From contig CAKTHW010000075.1 in NCBI GenBank assembly GCA_934565425.1, forward strand, positions 1-7,784: a stretch of DNA of 7,784 nucleotides, given 5' to 3'. The notes under the pieces were generated by a model. The model had not been told where the DNA came from. It saw only the letters and a list, made by a program, of their open reading frames with translations, and made no database searches. The DNA is from an uncultured Oscillospiraceae bacterium. Its GTDB lineage: Bacteria; Bacillota; Clostridia; Oscillospirales; Oscillospiraceae. The position numbers were made by a program, and so were the translations under genes. Every line of letters begins with the position of its first letter. Position 1 is the stretch's first letter. Positions 1 through 4,953 of this stretch are shown one piece after another.

Positions 1-223
1 TCCGGACGCCATCCAGGGGCGGTACAAGATTGAGATTCCCGACCAGTTCACCGAGTGGGAGCTGCTGGAAGCCGCTGGGCGGAAGCGTGGGTTTTTGATC
101 TCCGGCGGGGAAGTGGACACCGAGCGGATGTCCCGTATCCTATTAGAAGAATACCGCTCCGGCAAGCTGGGACGCTTCACCCTGGAAGCACCCGACGACC
201 AGAAGGGCGGTGACGGCAAGTGA
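1..223 (+). CDS. rbgA: RbgA/YlqF-type ribosome biogenesis GTPase, C-terminal fragment
   Basis: Only the last 73 codons are present; the reading frame enters at base 2 and stops with TGA at 221-223. The visible part lacks the GTPase motifs and is the C-terminal helical domain. It contains the pattern GFLISGGEVDTERMSRILL (residues 30-48 of the fragment) followed by EEYRSGKLGRFTLE. This closely matches the end of RbgA/YlqF proteins, where a 'GGE-D' stretch precedes 'R-GK-GR-TLE'. In Bacillus, RbgA acts in late assembly of the 50S ribosomal subunit; the same role is inferred here. The position directly before rnhB matches the ylqF-rnhB order known from Firmicutes. The stop overlaps the proposed GTG start of rnhB by 4 nt (GTGA). 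The short tail DDQKGGDGK is hydrophilic and probably disordered. The N-terminal circularly permuted GTPase domain lies outside the window, so the assignment rests on this domain and context. Confidence 0.85.
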   Translation, partial: PDAIQGRYKIEIPDQFTEWELLEAAGRKRGFLISGGEVDTERMSRILLEEYRSGKLGRFTLEAPDDQKGGDGK

Positions 224-837
224 AGGCGTCTGAAACGCCCATGCACGACCCGTGGGAGCTGGAGAATCGGCTGTACGACCAGGGTTATCAGTCCATCTGC
301 GGGGTAGACGAGGCTGGGGCAGGCCCTTTGGCGGGGCCGGTGTATGCCGCTGCGGTGATTTTGCCTCGGGGGCTGACGCTGCCCTATCTGAACGACTCCA
401 AAAAGGTCACGCCCCGGCGGCGAGAGATTTTGTTTGACCAGATTCGGGAGCAGGCCATCGCCTACGCCATCGCCTGGGCGGATGAAAAAGAAATTGATGC
501 AATCAATATCCTCAACGCCCGAATGTTGGCCATGGACAGAGCGATCAAAAAGCTCAACCCGGCAGCGGATTTCGCTCTCATCGACGGCAACCGGAACCAG
601 GGCATCGAGCTGCAAAACGAGATGGTGGTACACGGGGACGCCCGCTCGGCGTCCATCGCCGCCGCATCCATTTTGGCCAAGGTGAGCCGGGATCGGTTCA
701 TGGTGGAGCTGGCGGAGCAGTACCCCCAATACGCCTTTGAGAAGCACAAGGGCTACCCCACTAAGCTCCACTACCAGCTGCTGCGCCAGTATGGCCCCAG
801 TCCCGTCCACCGCAAGACCTTCTTGAAAAAGCTGTGA
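220..837 (+). CDS. rnhB: Ribonuclease HII
   Basis: This 205-residue protein has the normal length for bacterial RNase HII, which nicks the RNA strand of RNA-DNA hybrids and removes single misincorporated ribonucleotides. The N-terminal catalytic motif GVDEAGAGPLAGPV spans residues 28-41. The four acidic metal ligands are visible as D30, E31, D122 (in LIDGN) and D140 (in HGDARSASIAAAS). The HKGY segment (residues 176-179, with Y179 as the likely junction-sensing tyrosine) and the terminal GPSPVHRKTF block are also intact. The usual GRG triplet after DEA reads GAG here. I chose GTG at 220 because it overlaps the rbgA stop by 4 nt and because AAGGGCGGTGA at 203-213 is a plausible ribosome binding site. 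ATG at 241 is the alternative and would remove only seven non-conserved residues. The gene ends in a second GTGA overlap with yraN, suggesting coupled translation. Confidence 0.96.
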   Translation: MKASETPMHDPWELENRLYDQGYQSICGVDEAGAGPLAGPVYAAAVILPRGLTLPYLNDSKKVTPRRREILFDQIREQAIAYAIAWADEKEIDAINILNARMLAMDRAIKKLNPAADFALIDGNRNQGIELQNEMVVHGDARSASIAAASILAKVSRDRFMVELAEQYPQYAFEKHKGYPTKLHYQLLRQYGPSPVHRKTFLKKL

Positions 838-1262
838 GCGGGGAAGCGAAGCGGGTAGGCAACTGGGGAGAGGCGCTGACGGCGGAGTATCTTCGGGGGA
901 AGGGCTATCATATCCTGGACAGTGGGTTCCGCTGTCCGGAGGGGGAGATCGACCTCATCGCCCAAAAAGGGGACACCCTGGCCTTTGTGGAGGTCAAGAC
1001 CCGACAAAGCGCCCACTACGGCGCTGGGCGGGAGGCGGTAGACCGGCGCAAACAGCGGAACATTACCGCCACAGCCTTTCGCTACTTGGCACAGCATCCG
1101 GAAGTGCCCACAAAGATACGCTTTGACGTGGTGGAAATTGTGGCGCCTCAGGGCGTCCGAACGGAGCATCCGGAGCTGCATTACCTGGCCAACGCCTTCG
1201 TCTACGACCCATCCAACCTGACGGAACTAGGAGGAAGCTGCTATGAATATCCCTCTTTTTGA
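834..1262 (+). CDS. yraN: YraN/UPF0102 family protein
   Basis: This 142-residue protein matches the UPF0102 (YraN) family, which has a restriction-endonuclease-like PD-(D/E)XK fold but no well-established cellular function. Visible family marks are GNWGEALTAEYLRGKGY (residues 9-25, with E13), GEIDLIA (37-43, with D40), FVEVKTR (51-57, with E53 and K55) and RFDVVEIV (96-103). E13, D40, E53 and K55 form the likely nuclease-type active site. The GTG start at 834 overlaps the rnhB stop by 4 nt; there is no strong ribosome binding site, so coupling to rnhB translation is likely. I see no better in-frame start before the conserved GE motif. The C-terminal 20 residues run over the ribosome binding site and first codons of the next gene (20-bp overlap). 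The neighbouring RNase HII fits the common rnhB-yraN pairing. Nuclease activity is inference from the fold. Confidence 0.93.
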   Translation: MSGEAKRVGNWGEALTAEYLRGKGYHILDSGFRCPEGEIDLIAQKGDTLAFVEVKTRQSAHYGAGREAVDRRKQRNITATAFRYLAQHPEVPTKIRFDVVEIVAPQGVRTEHPELHYLANAFVYDPSNLTELGGSCYEYPSF

Positions 1263-2181
1263 CGGCCACTGTGACGCCCTCTACAAGCTCATGGCCACCC
1301 CTGACCAGCACCTGACCGACAGTGACGGCCAGTGGAGCTTGAACCGCTGCCAGCAGTTCGCACCACAAGCGCAAATTTTTGCTGTCTTTGCCGACTCCGC
1401 CCAGCCGGACGCCAACGCACAGGCGGCGTGGCAGATCCAGCGGATGCACCAGGAGTGCGCCCTGGCCCCCGACCGCATCGCCTTGTGTACCACCGGCACC
1501 CAGGCGGAGGAAGCGGTGGCGGCAGGGAAGCTGGCGGCGTTTTTGTCGGTGGAGGGAGCGGAGCTGCTGGACTGCTCCCTTGAAAAACTCCGCTGGGCAC
1601 ATGGGCAGGGCGTGCGCATCGTCCACCCCACCTGGAACCACGCCAATGCCCTGGCCGGCAGCCACTGCGACCAGCCGGAACGAGGGCTGAGCCAGCAGGG
1701 AAGAAGATTCGTGTCCGAGATGGTTTCCCTGGGGATGCTGGTGGATGTGTCCCACTTATCGGAAGCGGGATTCTGGGATGTGGTGGAATTGGTGCAAGGG
1801 CCGTTCCTCGCCAGCCACTCCAATAGTCAAAGTGCCTTTTTTCACACGAGAAACTTGACCGACAGACAATTTACTGCCATAATGAAGTATCGTGGCGTAG
1901 TAGGACTCAACGCCTATGCCCGATTCCTAGGAGATGATCCGGTGACTACGGCAGATCTGCGCCGGCATCTGGAACACTTCCTCGCCCTGGGCGGCACGGA
2001 GAACGTGGCGCTGGGAGGCGATTGGGACGGATGTGACCAGTTGCCGGAGGGTTTCACAGGCATCTGGAATTGGGCGGATTTTTATGAAGAACTGCTGCGA
2101 TGCAATTATCCGGAGTCGCTGTTGCGCGACCTGTTTTGGAACAATCTCATGAGGACGGTGAAGACAGTATGTATTATGTAA
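1243..2181 (+). CDS. M19 family membrane dipeptidase-like metallopeptidase
   Basis: This 312-residue protein belongs to peptidase family M19 (renal/membrane dipeptidase type), zinc enzymes that cleave dipeptides, including some with a D-residue. The binuclear metal-site residues are in order: DGHCD (H9, D11), SVEGAE (E104), VDVSH (H171), ASHSN (H192) and GGDWDG (D260). The RNLTD segment (residues 203-207) that follows the second histidine is also typical. I see no signal peptide or membrane segment, so a cytoplasmic enzyme is likely, as in many Firmicutes members. ATG at 1243 is preceded by AGGAGG at 1229-1234 with 8-nt spacing, so the start is firm. It overlaps yraN by 20 bp and thrC by 13 bp. 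About bases 1810-1950 use noticeably more A/T-ending and rare codons (AGA, ATA, CTA, GTA) than the rest, but the frame and motifs are unbroken. The natural substrate cannot be read from the sequence. Confidence 0.93.
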   Translation: MNIPLFDGHCDALYKLMATPDQHLTDSDGQWSLNRCQQFAPQAQIFAVFADSAQPDANAQAAWQIQRMHQECALAPDRIALCTTGTQAEEAVAAGKLAAFLSVEGAELLDCSLEKLRWAHGQGVRIVHPTWNHANALAGSHCDQPERGLSQQGRRFVSEMVSLGMLVDVSHLSEAGFWDVVELVQGPFLASHSNSQSAFFHTRNLTDRQFTAIMKYRGVVGLNAYARFLGDDPVTTADLRRHLEHFLALGGTENVALGGDWDGCDQLPEGFTGIWNWADFYEELLRCNYPESLLRDLFWNNLMRTVKTVCIM

Positions 2182-3656
2182 GCACAAGAGATCACTCCCT
2201 TCAGTATACCCCTGCCCAGGCCATTGCCCAGGGTCTATCCCGTGACGGCGGTCTGTTCCTGCCCGTGTCCATCCCCAAGCTGCCGGAGGGTGCGCTGAAG
2301 AAGATGACCGGCATGACCTACCAGCAGCGGGCTCAGTACATCATGAGCCTGTACCTGGAGGATTTCACCGCCGAAGAGCTGGGTCAGTTCGCCGAGAAGG
2401 CTTATGGCCCTGATAAATTCGACACCCCCGCCGTGGCTCCCCTGAAGAAGGTGGACGATGGCACCTACTGCCTGGAGCTGTGGCACGGCCCCACCTGCGC
2501 CTTCAAGGACATGGCGCTGCAGATGCTGCCCTACCTGCTCACTGCATCCCTGAAGAAGAATCAGGAGGAAAAGACGGTGTGTATCCTGGTAGCCACCTCC
2601 GGCGACACCGGCAAGGCTGCCCTGGAAGGATTCAAGGACGTGGATCACACCAAGATTATGGTGTTCTACCCCAAGGACGGCGTCAGCGACATCCAGCAGC
2701 TGCAGATGGCCACCCAGGAGGGCGCAAATGTGGGCGTCTCCGCCGTGGTCGGCAACTTTGACGACGCTCAGACCGGCGTCAAAACCCTGTTCTCCGACGA
2801 GACCCTGCGGGAAGAATTGGCACAGCGGGGCTACTTCCTTTCCAGCGCCAACTCCATCAACTGGGGTCGTGTGCTGCCCCAGATCGTCTACTACATCTCC
2901 GCCTACTGTGACCTGCTGGCACAGGGGGCGGTGACAGAAGGGGAGCCGGTGAATTTCTGCGTGCCCACCGGCAACTTCGGCAACATCCTGTCTGCCTTCT
3001 ACGCAAAGAAGATGGGTCTGCCCATCGGTCGCCTGCTCTGCGCGTCCAACAGCAACAACGTCCTCACCGATTTCATCGCCACCGGCAAGTACGACCGGAA
3101 CCGTCCCTTCTACAACACGGTTTCCCCGTCTATGGACATCTTGATCTCCAGCAACCTGGAACGGCTGCTCTACCTGCTCTCCGGCGGTGATGATAAGCTG
3201 GTGGCTGGCTACATGAAGGAGCTCAGCGACACCGGCTGCTACCAGGTCAGCGAGGAAATGCGCAAGAAGATCCAGTCCGTCTTTGTGGGCGGCTTCTCCA
3301 GCGAGGCGGAGACCGAAGCCACCATCGGCAAGATGATGGACGAGCACAAGTACCTCATCGATACCCACACCGCTGTGGCCTTCCACGTGCTGGAGCAGTA
3401 CCGGAAGGACACCGGCGACCAGACCAAGACGGTGGTCGCTTCCACCGCCAGCCCCTTCAAGTTCTGCGACGCCGTGCTGGACGCCCTCCACGTGACCGAG
3501 AAGGCCACCGGCACCGCCCTGCTGGATCAGCTGGCTGACGTGAGCGGGATGCCTGCGCCCCAGCCCCTGGCGACCCTGAAGGACAAGCAGGTTCGGTTCA
3601 CCTCCTGGACGGAGAAGGAGCAGATGCGCACGGTCGTCACGGATTTTCTGAAATAA
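2169..3656 (+). CDS. thrC: Threonine synthase (PLP-dependent)
   Basis: Threonine synthase converts O-phospho-L-homoserine to L-threonine, the last step of threonine synthesis. The 495-residue length fits the longer class of ThrC (E. coli, yeast and many Clostridia). An N-terminal domain begins MYYVSTRD and includes DGGLFLP (residues 26-32). The PLP lysine is K113 in HGPTCAFKD (106-114). Phosphate- and cofactor-binding loops are SGDTGKA (144-150) and PTGNFGN (266-272), and the late DTHTAVA block (398-404) is characteristic. ATG at 2169 is chosen over an in-frame ATG at 2100 because ThrC proteins start with this YYVSTR wording. GGTGA at 2157-2161 also gives 7-nt spacing, and the upstream start would lie deep inside the dipeptidase gene. 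The start overlaps the dipeptidase stop by 13 bp. No other threonine genes and no threonine/isoleucine-rich leader are present here, so regulation is not evident. Confidence 0.97.
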   Translation: MYYVSTRDHSLQYTPAQAIAQGLSRDGGLFLPVSIPKLPEGALKKMTGMTYQQRAQYIMSLYLEDFTAEELGQFAEKAYGPDKFDTPAVAPLKKVDDGTYCLELWHGPTCAFKDMALQMLPYLLTASLKKNQEEKTVCILVATSGDTGKAALEGFKDVDHTKIMVFYPKDGVSDIQQLQMATQEGANVGVSAVVGNFDDAQTGVKTLFSDETLREELAQRGYFLSSANSINWGRVLPQIVYYISAYCDLLAQGAVTEGEPVNFCVPTGNFGNILSAFYAKKMGLPIGRLLCASNSNNVLTDFIATGKYDRNRPFYNTVSPSMDILISSNLERLLYLLSGGDDKLVAGYMKELSDTGCYQVSEEMRKKIQSVFVGGFSSEAETEATIGKMMDEHKYLIDTHTAVAFHVLEQYRKDTGDQTKTVVASTASPFKFCDAVLDALHVTEKATGTALLDQLADVSGMPAPQPLATLKDKQVRFTSWTEKEQMRTVVTDFLK

Positions 3657-3671
3657 GATAGGAGCGTCACA

Positions 3672-4361
3672 ATGGCACTGTTTGTACTGGGTGACACCCA
3701 TCTATCTTTGGGCGGCAACAAACCCATGGATGTGTTCGGCGGCGCCTGGGTGGATTATGTGGACAAGCTGAAGGCTGGGTTCCAGGTGGTCCAGGAAACG
3801 GATACCGTTGTGTTGTGCGGGGATATCTCCTGGGGGATGTCCCTGCAGGAGGCGAAGCCGGACTTCCAATTCTTGCAGGAGCTGCTGCCGGGGCGGAAAA
3901 TCCTCTTGAAAGGCAACCACGACTACTGGTGGGAGACGGTCTCCAAGATGACCCGCTTCTTCGAGGCGGAGGGGCTGGAGAACTTCGAGTTTCTGCACAA
4001 CAACTGCCTCTGCTACGGGGACGTGGCACTGTGCGGCACCCGCGGGTGGTTCCTGGACGTGGAGAAAGGCCCCCACAACGAGAAGATGCTCCGGCGGGAG
4101 GTCATGCGCCTGGAGGCGTCGTTAAAAGCCGCCGGCGAGCGGGAAAAAATTTGCTTCCTGCACTATCCGCCCCTCTACCAGGGTTACCACTGTCAGGAGA
4201 TCACCGCGCTGCTGACCCAATACCAAGTCCCTCGCTGCTACTACGGCCACCTCCACGGCCGGAGCACCCGAGCGGCGTTCGAGGGGGACTACCAGGGGAC
4301 GGCGTTCGCGCTGGTCTCTGCGGATCATCTGCACTTTATGCCCAAGAAGATCTTGGACTGA
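3672..4361 (+). CDS. Calcineurin-like metallophosphoesterase
   Basis: This 229-residue protein is a metallophosphoesterase of the calcineurin-like superfamily, resembling the 'predicted phosphohydrolase' group often labelled COG1768 (label from memory). The five metal-binding blocks are complete and in order: GDTH (D8, H10), CGDISW (D51), GNHDYWW (N82, H83), LHYPP (H164) and GHLHG (H193, H195). No signal peptide or membrane segment is seen, so it should be a soluble cytoplasmic enzyme with two metal ions. Its substrate is unknown; phosphoprotein, nucleotide and other phosphoester targets are all possible. ATG at 3672 follows AGGAG at 3660-3664 with 7-nt spacing. The gap to thrC is only 15 nt, so it is probably co-transcribed. 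A linkage between its function and threonine synthesis is not implied by anything in the protein. Confidence 0.92.
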   Translation: MALFVLGDTHLSLGGNKPMDVFGGAWVDYVDKLKAGFQVVQETDTVVLCGDISWGMSLQEAKPDFQFLQELLPGRKILLKGNHDYWWETVSKMTRFFEAEGLENFEFLHNNCLCYGDVALCGTRGWFLDVEKGPHNEKMLRREVMRLEASLKAAGEREKICFLHYPPLYQGYHCQEITALLTQYQVPRCYYGHLHGRSTRAAFEGDYQGTAFALVSADHLHFMPKKILD

Positions 4362-4404
4362 GTGGATATATGGAATGAGAAATAGAGGAAGTGGAGGAAA
4401 TGGT

Positions 4405-4707
4405 ATGAATTGGAATGGATTGCTCATCGGCATCGGGACCTTTTTGCTCATCGGCTGTTTCCATGTGGTGGTCATCAAGAGTGAGTTCCACTTTGGGAAA
4501 AAGGTGTGGCCGGTCTTCGTTGTCGTCGGATGTCTCATCCTGGCAGGGTCCGTGTTCCTGACCCATCCCATCGCCAACGCGCTCACCGCAGTGCTGGGCA
4601 TCTCCTGCCTGTGGAGCGTGAAGGAGCTGTTCGAGCAGGAGGAGCGGGTGGCAAAGGGCTGGTTCCCCAGCAACCCCAAGCGGGCGAGCGGGGAAGAGGA
4701 GAAGTGA
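4405..4707 (+). CDS. DUF4491 family small membrane protein
   Basis: This is a 100-residue integral membrane protein that I recognise as DUF4491, a family of unknown function. Characteristic wording is the start MNWNGLLIGIGTFLLIG, HFGKKVWPVF (residues 29-38), SCLWSVKELFEQ (67-78) and the end RVAKGWFPSNPKR (81-93). Three hydrophobic segments at about 5-24, 34-52 and 56-72 are likely membrane helices, with a charged tail after residue 73. The start at 4405 is preferred over an in-frame ATG at 4375 because GGAGG at 4393-4397 gives 7-nt spacing and family members begin MNW. The ten extra residues from 4375 (MRNRGSGGNG) look like translated leader containing the ribosome binding site. It lies 43 nt after the phosphoesterase gene and is probably the last gene of that run. 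No catalytic motif is visible, so no function is proposed. Confidence 0.88.
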   Translation: MNWNGLLIGIGTFLLIGCFHVVVIKSEFHFGKKVWPVFVVVGCLILAGSVFLTHPIANALTAVLGISCLWSVKELFEQEERVAKGWFPSNPKRASGEEEK

Positions 4708-4718
4708 CACAAAATTCC

Positions 4719-4778
4719 AATTTTCGGGCGTTCACGGCAGTTTTTTCCGCCGTGTCCCCCGTCCCGCCCAAGAAAATT
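4719..4778 (+). terminator. Composite stem-loop after DUF4491, possible terminator
   Basis: Three nested complementary arms can be paired: AATTTT 4719-4724 with AAAATT 4773-4778, GGGCG 4726-4730 with CGCCC 4765-4769, and CACGGC 4733-4738 with GCCGTG 4749-4754. The apical loop of 10 nt holds a run of six T (4741-4746), and a 10-nt bulge (4755-4764) sits on the 3' side. It lies just after the last gene of the upstream run and just before the tig promoter region, which is where a terminator is expected. It is not a canonical intrinsic terminator, because no T-run follows the base of the stem directly. The nearest one is TTTTT at 4796-4800. Confidence 0.3.
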
Positions 4779-4783
4779 CTCAT

Positions 4784-4814
4784 TTGACACAAAAATTTTT
4801 CAATTACCTATAGA
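4784..4814 (+). promoter_or_regulatory. Candidate secondary promoter upstream of tig
   Basis: A perfect -35 consensus TTGACA occurs at 4784-4789. The best matching -10 is TATAGA at 4809-4814 (4 of 6 matches), giving a 19-bp spacer, which is longer than ideal. A 17-bp spacing would land on CCTATA, a poor -10. The spacer contains the palindrome AAAAATTTTT (4791-4800). It overlaps the stronger downstream promoter, so it may be an alternative start site or simply an A/T-rich chance match. Confidence 0.35.
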
Positions 4815-4839
4815 AAAAGAGTTCTATATCTGTTAGAAT
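4811..4839 (+). promoter_or_regulatory. Probable housekeeping promoter for tig
   Basis: An extended -10 element TGTTAGAAT (4831-4839; hexamer TAGAAT at 4834-4839, 5 of 6 consensus matches, with the TGn extension) lies 17 bp after TAGAAA at 4811-4816, a 4-of-6 match to the -35 consensus. Transcription would begin near 4845-4848 and leave a leader of about 105 nt before the tig start codon. The surroundings are clearly more A/T-rich than the genes. No CIRCE-like (HrcA) or CtsR-like heptad repeat is seen near it, so heat-shock control by those repressors is not supported. Confidence 0.6.
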
Positions 4840-4861
4840 AAACAATCGCAGGACTATTGAA

Positions 4862-4909
4862 ATGCACCAAATTCGTATTACCATCGGCTGTCCATACAGA
4901 TTGATATAA
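4862..4909 (+). CDS. Possible 15-codon upstream ORF in the tig leader
   Basis: An ATG at 4862 opens a short frame encoding MHQIRITIGCPYRLI and stopping with TAA at 4907-4909, 44 nt before the tig start codon. AGGA at 4850-4853 provides a weak ribosome binding site with 8-nt spacing, very close to the predicted transcript 5' end. It could be a leader peptide or a chance frame. The peptide has no run of a single amino acid that would suggest classical attenuation. I rate it as speculative. Confidence 0.2.
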   Translation: MHQIRITIGCPYRLI

Positions 4910-4953
4910 CGGAAGATATCGGCACAGCGGACAAGTTTAGGAGGAAAAAACCC

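Noticed and set aside
1063..1755. Minus-strand frames across yraN and the dipeptidase gene
   Set aside because: They run through two confirmed plus-strand genes, lack a convincing ribosome binding site and show no family motif.
2100..2168. Upstream in-frame ATG for thrC at 2100
   Set aside because: The 23 added residues are not ThrC-like and come from out-of-frame dipeptidase sequence; ATG 2169 has a good ribosome binding site and the family start.
2235..3701. A 488-codon open frame on the minus strand, antisense to thrC
   Set aside because: Its open frame is a by-product of GC-rich codon use in thrC; the translation is a His/Gly/Val-rich string with no known motif.
4375..4404. Upstream in-frame ATG for the DUF4491 gene
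   Set aside because: The added codons include the GGAGG ribosome binding site for ATG 4405, and family proteins begin with MNW.
4903..4920. Hairpin GATAT/ATATC just before the tig ribosome binding site
   Set aside because: It has only five mostly A-T pairs with an 8-nt loop, too weak to call a regulatory structure.
4708..4953. CIRCE or CtsR operator, riboswitch or small RNA in the tig upstream region
   Set aside because: No TTAGCACTC-type inverted repeat, no GGTCAAA-type tandem heptads and no recognisable riboswitch core were found.
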